Assembly: GCA_019359375.1 (NCBI GenBank) | Contig: JAHHHL010000006.1 | Coordinates: forward strand, 1-64,000 | Length of the DNA stretch: 64,000 nt | Origin: Lyngbya sp. HA4199-MV5 | GTDB lineage: Bacteria; Cyanobacteriota; Cyanobacteriia; Leptolyngbyales; Leptolyngbyaceae | Direction of reading: 5' to 3' | In this document: piece after piece, positions 8,097 through 15,535 of the stretch | Layout: each line of letters begins with the position of its first letter | How positions within the stretch are numbered: the first letter of the stretch is position 1 | Translations under genes and position numbers: made by a program | Notes under the pieces: generated by a model | Told to the model about the DNA's origin: nothing | Databases searched by the model: none | The model's input: the letters and a program-made list of their open reading frames with translations, nothing else

Positions 8097-9863
8097 ATGT
8101 CTAAAACTCCCTGGCATCAGCTACCAACCCCTTTAGCCTTGCTTGAATTATTTAAGTTTCGTCGAGTGTTACGAGACAAAAATCTTCATGACACATCGCA
8201 GTTACCGCATCAAGACAAGCTGCCTCAACCCCCTGCTCCCAGTCCCGATGGTCGTCATCTAACCGCTCGCAACGCAGATGGCAGCTACAACGACCTTGAA
8301 CATCCAGAGATGGGGATGATAGGCACCCGGTTTGGGCGAAATGTGCCGTTAGCCGATGCAAACGTGGATGAGGCAAATTTACTCAAACCCAGCCCTCGTT
8401 TGGTCAGCAGCAAACTACTGGCGCGTGAAGAATTTAAACCCGCTACGATTTTGAATTTGTTGGCGGCTGCCTGGATTCAGTTTGAAACCCATGATTGGTT
8501 CAGTCATGGCAACAATCAGCCTGACCAAAAAATCAAGATTCCTTTAAATCCCGATGACACCTGGGAGCAGGAGCATCATCAACCACTGGCGATCGACAAA
8601 ACATTGGATGATCCCACCCGCACTGGAGACTCCAAACGTCCTGCAACGTTTATCAACCACGAAACCCATTGGTGGGATGCATCACAGATCTACGGCAGCA
8701 GTCAGGAGCGCATTGATGAGCTGCGGTCTCATGTGGATGGAAAGATGCAGATCGGGGATGATGGGTTGCTGCCTATTGATCCAACCACGGGCATTGATCG
8801 CGTCGGGAATCCGGGTACGTGGTGGTTGGCAATGGGGTTGCTGCATACCCTCTTTGTGAAAGAACATAATGTGGTGTGCGATCGCCTGAAGCAAGCCTAT
8901 CCAGACTGGAACGATGATCAACTGTTTGACCACGCCCGCCTGATTATTGCGGCGCTGACCGCCAAAATTCATACGGTTGAATGGACTCCAGCCATTTTGC
9001 CCCATCCCGCCACTAAAATTTCACTTCATGCCAACTGGTGGGGCATTCTGGGACCTGACTTCAAACGCATTTTTGGGCGCATTGGCGACAGCGAAATTCT
9101 CAGTGGCATTGTAGGTTCGTCCACCGATCACCACAGCACACCCTACTACCTGACCGAGGAATTTACCTCTGTTTATCGGATGCATCCCCTGGTGCGCGAT
9201 GAGTATGAGTTCCATTCCATCAAAACGGGTAAATTGATTCAAACAAACACGCTGTTTGACCTCTTTGGAAAGCAAGCGCGTACCCTGATGGAATCCATAC
9301 CGATGGCGGATCTGTTCTACTCGTTTGGGTTGATGCATCCGGGTGCTGTGACGCTGCACAACTACCCTCACTTTTTGCGGCAACTGGTGAAAGAGAATGG
9401 AGAAGCCTTTGATCTCGCTGCGGTCGATATTCTGCGCGATCGGGAGCGGGGAGTACCCCGTTACAATCGCTTCCGTGAATTGCTTGGTCGCGGACGGGTG
9501 AAATCGTTTGAGGAGATTACCAGCAATCCACAATGGGCAAAGGAACTGCGGGAAGTCTACAACAACGATGTTAACAGTGTGGACTTGATGGTTGGGCTGT
9601 ATGCCGAAGATTTACCAGATGGCTTCGGGTTTAGCGATACGGCATTCCGGGTGTTTATTTTGATGGCTTCTCGCCGTTTAAAGAGCGATCGCTTCTTCAC
9701 CAAAGATTACCGGGCTGAAGTGTACACCCAATTGGGATTGGATTGGATTGAAAACAACACCATGCTGACCGTGCTACGCCGTCATCACCCTGAATTGGCT
9801 CCCGCTCACGTCGGTATTGATAATGCCTTTGCGCCCTGGGGCGTTTTTATGCACCAGGCGTAG
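8097..9863 (+). CDS. Cyclooxygenase/alpha-dioxygenase-like heme fatty-acid dioxygenase
   Basis: The 588-residue protein belongs to the animal heme peroxidase (peroxidase-cyclooxygenase) superfamily. The distal His is His132 in FETHDWFSHG. The segment NHETHWWDASQIYGSS (about 188-203) is the conserved Asp-x-SQ-x-YG region. VYRMHPLVRD gives Tyr360-Arg-Met-His363, the YRxH arrangement of alpha-dioxygenases, linoleate diol synthases and prostaglandin synthases. There the Tyr forms the radical and the His binds heme. Plain peroxidases lack this Tyr spacing, so a fatty-acid oxygenase is more likely than a peroxidase. There is no signal peptide and no EGF domain. GAGG lies 12 bases before the ATG. 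A cyanobacterial COX relative acting with a catalase-related enzyme has been described in Nostoc; this locus has both types. Confidence 0.85.
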   Translation: MSKTPWHQLPTPLALLELFKFRRVLRDKNLHDTSQLPHQDKLPQPPAPSPDGRHLTARNADGSYNDLEHPEMGMIGTRFGRNVPLADANVDEANLLKPSPRLVSSKLLAREEFKPATILNLLAAAWIQFETHDWFSHGNNQPDQKIKIPLNPDDTWEQEHHQPLAIDKTLDDPTRTGDSKRPATFINHETHWWDASQIYGSSQERIDELRSHVDGKMQIGDDGLLPIDPTTGIDRVGNPGTWWLAMGLLHTLFVKEHNVVCDRLKQAYPDWNDDQLFDHARLIIAALTAKIHTVEWTPAILPHPATKISLHANWWGILGPDFKRIFGRIGDSEILSGIVGSSTDHHSTPYYLTEEFTSVYRMHPLVRDEYEFHSIKTGKLIQTNTLFDLFGKQARTLMESIPMADLFYSFGLMHPGAVTLHNYPHFLRQLVKENGEAFDLAAVDILRDRERGVPRYNRFRELLGRGRVKSFEEITSNPQWAKELREVYNNDVNSVDLMVGLYAEDLPDGFGFSDTAFRVFILMASRRLKSDRFFTKDYRAEVYTQLGLDWIENNTMLTVLRRHHPELAPAHVGIDNAFAPWGVFMHQA

Positions 9864-9877
9864 TCCCGCTTTCCTAA

Positions 9878-9916
9878 GGGTGTGTTACGAGTTCTTTCCA
9901 GTGATACACCCATTTT
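9878..9916 (+). terminator. Candidate terminator after the dioxygenase gene
   Basis: GGGTGT (9878-9883) can pair with ACACCC (9906-9911) and is followed by ATTTTG. The loop is long (about 22 bases) and the T run short, so this is a weak candidate. Confidence 0.35.
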
Positions 9917-10130
9917 GACCCTACATTTCACCCCTCTGTTCGGTTCACTTCTGAGCAATCGTCACCCACTCAGAGTAACCAGCTTTTGAGTTGAGCGATC
10001 GCCTGTGCAGCATCGGGCTGTACTTGGTTAGATCGCCATCACCTCGATCGCCGATTGCGCCTGATGTCAAGGTCAAGTGCTTGCTGCGATCAGGCTGCGA
10101 TAGAATACAGAAAATTCACTGCCCATTCTC

Positions 10131-10880
10131 ATGCGAGTCACCTCTCCTGACTACCAAGTTGTCTGGGAAAAGCTGCCAGATGATTTTCGCTTACCCGACG
10201 ATCCTGTGGATAACATTAATCAGCCCTCCTTGGCGGCGGCGTTGACCGAAAGTTTGCAGCTTGCCAGACGCTTGCCCGATCGCGCCCTGACCCCGACCAA
10301 TTACGGCATTTGTGCTACGGTCAACGGCAAAATTGTGGTAAAAGCACCCGACTGGGCATACATCCCAACCATTACCGTGCTTCGCTCAGACGTGGTGCGT
10401 AGCTATACCCCCCGACTTCAGGGTGAAATTCCGGTACTGGTGCTGGAATTCTTATCTGACACAGACGGCAGCGAGTACTCCATCAAGGGAACCTACCCTC
10501 CCGGAAAATTTTTCTATTACGAACAAATTCTGCAAGTGCCCAGCTATGGCATTTTTGAGCCAGAAGCAGGCACGTTAGAAGTCTACGCCCTGGACGAAGC
10601 AAAACGGTATTGTTTGGCATCTGCCAATGAGCAGAACCGTTTTTGGATCCCTGAAATGCAGCTTTTTTTGGGAGTTTGGCAAGGAACCCGCGAAAATCGC
10701 CAGGGCTACTGGCTGCGCTGGTGGGATGAGCAGGGAACGTTACTCCTGTGGGGTACAGAACAAGTTGAGCAGGAAAGCCAGCGGACAGAACAGGAACGCC
10801 AACGGGCAGAACAAGAGCGCCAACGAGCAGAACGGCTAACCGCTCAACTACGTGCTGCTGGGATTGAGCCAGATCTATAG
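10131..10880 (+). CDS. Uma2-family (DUF820) PD-(D/E)XK nuclease-like protein
   Basis: The 249-residue protein matches the Uma2 family, which is greatly expanded in cyanobacteria and has a restriction-endonuclease-like fold. Visible core positions are APDWAY (about residues 75-80, catalytic Asp), VLVLEFLS (about 103-110, Glu) and the following Lys/Tyr-rich segment GKFFYYEQ. From about residue 205 to 240 the tail is a charged coiled coil with repeats of ERQRAEQ. Biological function is not established for the family. The gene stands alone on the plus strand, with cbiO converging from the right. Confidence 0.8.
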   Translation: MRVTSPDYQVVWEKLPDDFRLPDDPVDNINQPSLAAALTESLQLARRLPDRALTPTNYGICATVNGKIVVKAPDWAYIPTITVLRSDVVRSYTPRLQGEIPVLVLEFLSDTDGSEYSIKGTYPPGKFFYYEQILQVPSYGIFEPEAGTLEVYALDEAKRYCLASANEQNRFWIPEMQLFLGVWQGTRENRQGYWLRWWDEQGTLLLWGTEQVEQESQRTEQERQRAEQERQRAERLTAQLRAAGIEPDL

Positions 10881-10894
10881 ATGTGAATATGCTC

Positions 10895-11015
10895 ACCATC
10901 AAAGCACTGACATGGCAATCGAGAGGTTGATTAGGATACATCGTAACCATCAAAGCACTGCTAGGTAAGGTTTTGCCCTCTGCCTTCTGCCCTCTGCCTC
11001 CTGACTCTTGCTATA
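10895..11015. repeat. Direct repeat pair and low-complexity tract
   Basis: ACCATCAAAGCACTG occurs twice, at 10895-10909 and 10946-10960. It is followed from about 10973 by CTGCCTTCTGCC-type low-complexity sequence, the same class as at 34556-34605 and 62180-62221. It lies between two convergent genes. Confidence 0.65.
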
Positions 11016-11031
11016 GATGCGCTTGCGCCCT

Positions 11032-11868
11032 TCAGCTTTGCCGGAAAGACTCCAAAACGTGTTGGCGTAGCCGTTGGAAATCACTGAAGTGAGGATCTTG
11101 GATGGTTAAGGTCTCTGCAACCCGATCGAGTACTTCAAAGACCTGGGGAACGCCCAGATGCAGGTTCTCTAAGAAATCACGATGAGCAAACACATCCTGG
11201 GGGGTGCCTTCCAAGACCAGTTGACCGCGATCGACGACAAACACCCAGTCTGCCCAACTGTAGACCAGATCTAAATCGTGGGTTGCCATGAGAATGGTTG
11301 TACCCGCTGCCCAGATTTGTTTGAGCTGAAGCATGAGATCGCGGGTATGGAGGCGATCGAGGTATGCGGTAGGTTCATCCAGCAGCAGCAGTTTTGGCTG
11401 CATCACCATGACATCTGCGAGCGAAACTCGCTTCTTTTGTCCCAGGCTGAGATGATGGACAGGGCGATCAACTAAATCGGTAAGACCAAAATCGGCGATC
11501 GCTTTGCCGACTCGTTCCGCCACTTCAGCCTCTGGCAAGCCTAAATTACACAAGCCGTAGGAGATATCTTCTTCTACCGTAGACGCAACCAACTGCTGTT
11601 CGGGATCTTGAAAGACTAAACCCACTTCCTGGCGCAATGCCATCAGCGAGGTGCGATCGTACTTCAGCGGTTCTCCTTGCCAGCGCACAACGCCTTGCCG
11701 TGGCTTGTACAACCCATTTGCCAGCAAAAACAGCGTTGTCTTCCCGCAACCGTTTTGACCAATCAGCGCACAGCGTTTGCCAGCCGGAATGCAGAGCGTT
11801 AAACCTTGAAGCGCAGGCTCCGAACAGCCAGCATAGGTATAACCGACTTGCTCAAATGCCAACAACAT
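11032..11868 (-). CDS. cbiO: Cobalt ECF transporter ATPase CbiO
   Basis: The ATPase energises cobalt uptake with CbiM, CbiN and CbiQ. Start 11868 (MLLAFEQVGYTYAG) gives 278 residues; the 39 upstream codons overlap cbiQ and do not look like protein. Walker A is GQNGCGKTT, the Q-loop is FQDPEQQL, the ABC signature is LSLGQKKR, Walker B is LLLLDEPTAYLD and the switch His lies in ATHDLD. The gene start overlaps the end of cbiQ by 17 bases, indicating translational coupling. It is the last gene of the cbiMNQO operon under the cobalamin riboswitch at 13845-14062. Confidence 0.92.
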   Translation of the reverse strand: MLLAFEQVGYTYAGCSEPALQGLTLCIPAGKRCALIGQNGCGKTTLFLLANGLYKPRQGVVRWQGEPLKYDRTSLMALRQEVGLVFQDPEQQLVASTVEEDISYGLCNLGLPEAEVAERVGKAIADFGLTDLVDRPVHHLSLGQKKRVSLADVMVMQPKLLLLDEPTAYLDRLHTRDLMLQLKQIWAAGTTILMATHDLDLVYSWADWVFVVDRGQLVLEGTPQDVFAHRDFLENLHLGVPQVFEVLDRVAETLTIQDPHFSDFQRLRQHVLESFRQS

Positions 11869-12655
11869 ACTGCCATACCGTAAGCACCACCAAAAGCGTG
11901 CAGCCAAATAACGCTTCCAGGCTGTAGCGTTTGGAGGGTTTATAGCGACGGGAATGCCAGACGCGAATATCGCCTGTAAACCCACGAGAGTCTAAAGTTT
12001 GAGATACCTGATGGTAGTTCTCCAGGGTGCGGTGAAGCAATTGTCCGATCAGTAACCCCAGGCTTTTCATCCACAGTTTCCAGGTATGGTAGCCGCCGCG
12101 TGACTGTTGCGCTGTCCACACTTCGCTGGCAGTTCGCAGCAGCACAAAGATAAAGCGATACATCAGCAGCAGCAGTTCGGTGAGCAAGGTGGGGCACCCA
12201 AGGCGACGCAGAATGCTTAGCAGTTCAGTGAATGGGATTGTGAGCATGATGAAGTAAATGCAGGTTGTTGAGGCGATCGCCCGTGCCGCCAAAGCCCCGG
12301 CTTGCTGAATGCCATGATGACTCAGATACCAGTAGTATTGACCCCAGGTAAAACCCTGCCATACATCCACTTGCACAACTGCCAGGTTGTCTACATCCAC
12401 GCCACTGATGACAAAGGCAGGCAAACTGGTTAACCAAAACCCGATCGGAATGAAAAGCAACCGAACATAGATTTGTACCGGGATTTTGGCATAAATAACT
12501 GTCCAAATGCCCATCCAAACCGCGATCGCAAGTTGAATGGGTACACAAGTGCAGTAGGTGAGGAGCAGCAGGGCGATCGCAAACAGCAGCTTGTGTTCTG
12601 GTGGCAGTTGCCGTAGCCCATTAGTGTACGCAAGCGTATCAATTTGCAGCGCCAT
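11852..12655 (-). CDS. cbiQ: Cobalt ECF transporter membrane protein CbiQ
   Basis: The 267-residue integral membrane protein is the transmembrane coupling (T) subunit of the cobalt ECF transporter. It has hydrophobic segments near residues 22-50, 65-85 and 130-150. The hallmark is the short coupling motif SRGGYHTW, with a second at SRGFTGD, which contacts the ATPase. A last membrane span lies at the C-terminus (about 245-265). It is separated from cbiN by 91 bases of low-complexity sequence and overlaps cbiO. Confidence is high from family motifs and operon order. Confidence 0.9.
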   Translation of the reverse strand: MALQIDTLAYTNGLRQLPPEHKLLFAIALLLLTYCTCVPIQLAIAVWMGIWTVIYAKIPVQIYVRLLFIPIGFWLTSLPAFVISGVDVDNLAVVQVDVWQGFTWGQYYWYLSHHGIQQAGALAARAIASTTCIYFIMLTIPFTELLSILRRLGCPTLLTELLLLMYRFIFVLLRTASEVWTAQQSRGGYHTWKLWMKSLGLLIGQLLHRTLENYHQVSQTLDSRGFTGDIRVWHSRRYKPSKRYSLEALFGCTLLVVLTVWQYVVGI

Positions 12656-12746
12656 TGGTTAGAGAAGTGGTTGGTGGTTGGTTGTTAGTTTTTAGCTACC
12701 AGAGAGGTTGGTGGTCATCATCTAACAAGCAACAACTAAAAAGGTA
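12656..12746. repeat. Low-complexity inverted tract inside the cbi operon
   Basis: TTGGTTGGTTGTTAGTTTTT and its near complement AACAAGCAACAACTAAAAAG can fold into a hairpin between cbiN and cbiQ. It belongs to the TTGTTGG heptamer class also seen at 32177-32217. It may alter expression of cbiQO relative to cbiMN, but that is speculation. Confidence 0.6.
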
Positions 12747-13049
12747 TTAACGCTCGTCCTTCTTGCGGTTCTCCGATCGCCCTTTATACAGCCCAATGAC
12801 ATAACCAATCACGCCTGCTCCCAGTGCCGCTTGAGAGGCAAACAGCAGGCTTGCCACCTCGCCACTGGGCGGTTCAAAAAAGGGGGTGAACCACGGTTTG
12901 TAGTCGGGGCTGAGTTCGTTAATGGCTCCTTCTGCCTGAGCATCCGACCCCGTGTACTCGCCCTTTACAAAGAAAATGGGAAAGGCAGCAAGGACAACAA
13001 CCGCGATCGCCAGCAGCCAACTTTGCCTACCTGATGAATCGTGCTTCAT
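12747..13049 (-). CDS. cbiN: Cobalt ECF transporter accessory protein CbiN
   Basis: The 100-residue membrane protein has two spans (about 10-27 and 65-85) flanking an extracytoplasmic loop. That loop contains FFVKGEYTGSDAQAEGAI and PWFTPFFEPPSGE, both typical of CbiN. CbiN assists metal loading of CbiM. The start follows AGGAGGGCTGAACC, a strong ribosome-binding site, three bases after the cbiM stop codon. Confidence 0.93.
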   Translation of the reverse strand: MKHDSSGRQSWLLAIAVVVLAAFPIFFVKGEYTGSDAQAEGAINELSPDYKPWFTPFFEPPSGEVASLLFASQAALGAGVIGYVIGLYKGRSENRKKDER

Positions 13050-13052
13050 GGT

Positions 13053-13811
13053 TCAGCCCTCCTGCTTCAGGAGCTTTAGCGTTTGCAACTCCTGCTGACC
13101 GTAAGATTGCAGCCAATTCCATACCAGCACTGTCAGCAAACCTTCGCTAATTGCTAGAGGAATCTGCGTTATGGCAAAAATGCCTGCAAATTTGAGAAAG
13201 GCTGCCAGAAAGCCACCCCTTGCAGCCGGAAACGCCAGCGCCAGTTGCACCGATGTCATCACATACGTCAGTAAGTCTTCCAACGCGGCTGCCAGAAAGA
13301 TCGCCACCTTTTGATGTCCGGTTCGCAGCACCAGATGATAGATGAAATAAGCAACGTAGGGACCCACGATCGCCATCGAGAACAGGTTCGCGCCCAGCGT
13401 GGTCAACCCCCCGTGCGCCAGCAAGATTGCCTGAAACAACAGCACCAAGCCACCGAGAACAGTCATGACTGAAGGGCCGAACAGAATCGCGCCCAGTCCC
13501 GTCCCCGTTGGGTGTGAACAACTACCTGTAACAGAGGGAAGCTTGAGTGCAGAAAGAACAAAGGTGAAAGCGCCTGCCAGTGCCAGAAGCAGCTTTAGTT
13601 CAGGATTCTGCTTTGTAATGCGGGTGAGCGATCGCAGCCCGACCCAAAAGAACGGCAATGCCACAGCCCACCAAAACACAGCCCACTGTACGGGCAAAAA
13701 GCCTTCTGCAATGTGCATCGCATTCGCAGCATTCGCAGAGCCAAGCAATAAATAACAAGTCAAGCCAGCCATGAATCCCAGGCTGACTAACTGCCGATAG
13801 CGTGTCTTCAT
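13053..13811 (-). CDS. cbiM: Cobalt ECF transporter substrate-binding subunit CbiM
   Basis: CbiM is the cobalt-selective membrane S component. Start 13811 gives 252 residues. It begins [13 protein letters not shown] with a signal-like hydrophobic segment ending SANA before MHIAEGFLP, the metal-binding N-terminus expected after processing. Further conserved pieces are [13 protein letters not shown] (about residues 98-110) and the membrane spans around it. GAGGTACAGG precedes this ATG. A 54-codon upstream extension is a translation of the riboswitch and was rejected. It is the first gene of the operon. Confidence 0.93.
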   Translation of the reverse strand: MKTRYRQLVSLGFMAGLTCYLLLGSANAANAMHIAEGFLPVQWAVFWWAVALPFFWVGLRSLTRITKQNPELKLLLALAGAFTFVLSALKLPSVTGSCSHPTGTGLGAILFGPSVMTVLGGLVLLFQAILLAHGGLTTLGANLFSMAIVGPYVAYFIYHLVLRTGHQKVAIFLAAALEDLLTYVMTSVQLALAFPAARGGFLAAFLKFAGIFAITQIPLAISEGLLTVLVWNWLQSYGQQELQTLKLLKQEG

Positions 13812-13844
13812 CCTGTACCTCGCAGATAAGACGATGGTGTCAAG

Positions 13845-14062
13845 CGATGCGGCAGGTGTTCTGACTTGTACAGTGAACAGTGAACAGCAATCAGTCAAGG
13901 GTGAGGCAGTCAACAGCGAGTAACTGTTTACTGACACTTGATAACCGATCGCTGACAACCGATGAGACTGCATTCACAGTTGCGGGACAGCGGTAGAATT
14001 TCACTACACTTTCCCTGTTACCTCCAACGGGTGCTCCCCGTCAGAACCGAGTCGTGCATTCA
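13845..14062 (-). promoter_or_regulatory. Cobalamin (B12) riboswitch upstream of cbiMNQO
   Basis: Read on the minus strand, the leader shows the B12 aptamer core in order: a GC-rich hairpin; AGGGAA; a GTGAAATTC segment; GCTGTCCCGCAACTGTGA (13974-13991); then, after a spacer, TCAGAACACCTGCCGC (13849-13864). These match the conserved AdoCbl-riboswitch blocks. The 3' end lies about 38 bases before the cbiM ATG, so control may be at translation initiation, which is inferred. The spacer between the two blocks is about 109 bases and contains repetitive CAGTGAACAGTGAACAG-like units. The limits are approximate. Confidence 0.88.
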
Positions 14063-14384
14063 GCATACGTGATCGGGAAGAAACTAAACGTGTTTTTGCC
14101 CGAGTTTTTTGCCCAAAGATGGAAGACTACCGGTGGCTGCGATCACCAGGCATGGTTTAACGGATGCTTTGGCTCACATGGTTTTGCCCACAGAAATGGC
14201 AACCGACGGCAATCCTGTCGAGCTTTGTGACAGCACGATCGCCCTCGCTACAGATCCTTTAGGCACATGCAAAGCATAGACCTGGCTCAAGCATCAGTTT
14301 CTATGTGACCACAATTCGCGTGGAACTGACTACTTGCCCTGAAGCAGTATAAAACCTGTAAGACTTACGCACTCGCCCCTATAT
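14063..14384. other. Spacer upstream of the riboswitch with a short open frame
   Basis: The only item of note is the short frame at 14133-14279, listed separately. The cbi promoter should lie on the minus strand just above 14062, but no clear -10/-35 pair was identified. Confidence 0.4.
14133..14279 (+). pseudogene. Possible gene remnant, unrecognised
   Basis: A GTG-led frame of 48 residues contains ITRHGLTDALAHMVLPTE and later ELCDSTIALATDPLGTC. The composition looks protein-like and the frame is open a few codons further upstream. It matches no family I can name and is far shorter than a typical domain. It may be the debris of a decayed gene or chance. Confidence 0.2.
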
Positions 14385-14508
14385 CCCCCTTTCTTGTATG
14401 CCGAAGGCTGTATCCTGGCGGGATTTGAACTCCAGCGCCCCTAGACTTGTCGGCTTAAACCCTAAAGCCTTTCAGGCATAAAAGAAACGGGCATACAAAA
14501 AAAGGGGC
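14385..14508. repeat. Palindromic element with tRNA-like segment
   Basis: CCCCCTTTCTTGTATGCC on the left pairs with GGGCATACAAAAAAAGGGG on the right, giving an outer stem of about 17 pairs. A second pair of arms is AAGGC and GCCTTT. On the minus strand the centre reads GGAGTTCAAATCCCGCCAG, which resembles a tRNA T-arm. The stems do not satisfy a full cloverleaf, so it is not called a tRNA. It could be a hairpin repeat or a degraded tRNA-derived element. Confidence 0.5.
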
Positions 14509-14520
14509 TAGCTTTGCTTA

Positions 14521-14625
14521 GGTCAATGACATTCAATTAGGGTGCAATTCTCTGGGTAGGGAAATGCCATTGCCATGCCCCTACCAAACCTCAGATTTAA
14601 AGGTTATTGAGTTCACAAGCATCAT
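14521..14625 (+). repeat. Diverged copy of hairpin family C
   Basis: GGTGCAATTCTCTGGGTAGG matches the GGTGTAATTCTCTGCGTAGG start of the copy at 15077-15229. The later part, CTCAGATTTAAAGGTTATTG, is only loosely similar. The central stem is much reduced. Confidence 0.45.
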
Positions 14626-14718
14626 GCAAACGATGATTGCTGTAAAAACCCTGGTGAGCGAGGTTACAGTTGCCATCGCACCCAAAATGTGGCGTTGATC
14701 TTAGGAAAGCAGGCTGCG

Positions 14719-14919
14719 TTAAGGTGCAAGACCGCCAAGTATAAACTTCAGGTCATGACCACTCACATTGGCGTAGCGAGTTTCACTCTGAGTTGGGAAT
14801 TGCACTTCAAAGCCTTGATCATGACAGTACAACACGCGCCCAATCATCCCTTCTGGTAACTCGTCACTCAAGCTCCGTGTCAAACCGACAATGTCGTTCC
14901 GTTCGATCGGTGTCATCAT
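14719..14919 (-). CDS. Small DUF4926-like protein
   Basis: Start 14919 (MMTPIERNDIVGLTRSL) gives 66 residues and follows GGAGGTCATT, an excellent ribosome-binding site. A 22-codon longer frame lacks one. The sequence shows the small beta-barrel pattern of DUF4926: DIVGLTRSLSDELPEGMIGR, then VLYCHDQGFEVQFP and a terminal VSGHDLKFI. Such proteins often accompany toxin-antitoxin or DUF6883-type partners. No partner is visible here, since the surrounding sequence is repeats. The gene is isolated. Confidence 0.65.
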   Translation of the reverse strand: MMTPIERNDIVGLTRSLSDELPEGMIGRVLYCHDQGFEVQFPTQSETRYANVSGHDLKFILGGLAP

Positions 14920-15076
14920 AATGACCTCCAAGCATGTACAGTTGCCTTGCTCACTAGCGGCAAGTGATTCAGTATAGATTGCCAAAAATAATCGGAACTT
15001 GCCTCTACCTTAAGCTAGAGTTTGCTCCAGGGTAATTTTGGTTTTAGCAACAGTTGAGAAAGAGCCAAACACGGTT

Positions 15077-15229
15077 AGGATTGTGGATTTATTAAGGTGT
15101 AATTCTCTGCGTAGGGGCGTGGCATTCGGTAGAAAGTCCTTGCTCTTGCCTAGAAGTATCTGCCGAATGCCGCGCCCTTACAGGTAAAGGCTGAGGTTGT
15201 CGGTGTTATTTAATTCACGATCCTTAGCG
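15077..15229 (+). repeat. Hairpin repeat family C, copy 1
   Basis: The element contains GGGGCGTGGCATTCGGTAG (about 15115-15133) and, 30 bases on, CTGCCGAATGCCGCGCCC, forming a long imperfect stem. A near-identical copy lies in inverse orientation at 29887-30040. The outer parts (TTTATTAAGGTGTAATTCTC and GATCCTTAGCGAG) are also shared. It is non-coding. It lies between the DUF4926-like gene and the HtrA-like protease gene. Confidence 0.75.
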
Positions 15230-15535
15230 AGTCCTGTTCAATCTCGTCTGCTGGCATCTGTCAACATTGCTGCTTTGTGCAATCAAGCCACCATTTTTTG
15301 TCAAGTGGGTTGGTAGAAAAGGTGTGTCATTCCCCTCAATGACTGCCGTACTCTTTAATCAAGCAGGTAAGCAGAGACAAAAACTCTCGAAACACAGACT
15401 AATGCTTGCTTACAGCCCTCAAAGCTTTCATTTCGTTCACCACTCGATTCATCCAGGCTGGTATTGGCTGCGGTTTGCTTTGTCGTGCTGATTTGTGCCA
15501 CCTGCTCTACTTCAACCCCCAAGGAGTTACATCTC
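15230..15535. other. Leader of the HtrA-like gene, nothing else assigned
   Basis: No gene was found. The protease promoter presumably lies here. A frame from 15267 has no ribosome-binding site and no protein-like character. Confidence 0.4.

Noticed and set aside
13812-13973. 54-codon N-terminal extension of cbiM
   Set aside because: It is a translation of the 3' part of the cobalamin riboswitch; the start at 13811 has GAGGTACAGG upstream and the right N-terminus.
14395-14480. A tRNA on the minus strand
   Set aside because: The T-arm-like word is present, but acceptor, D and anticodon stems cannot be formed together.
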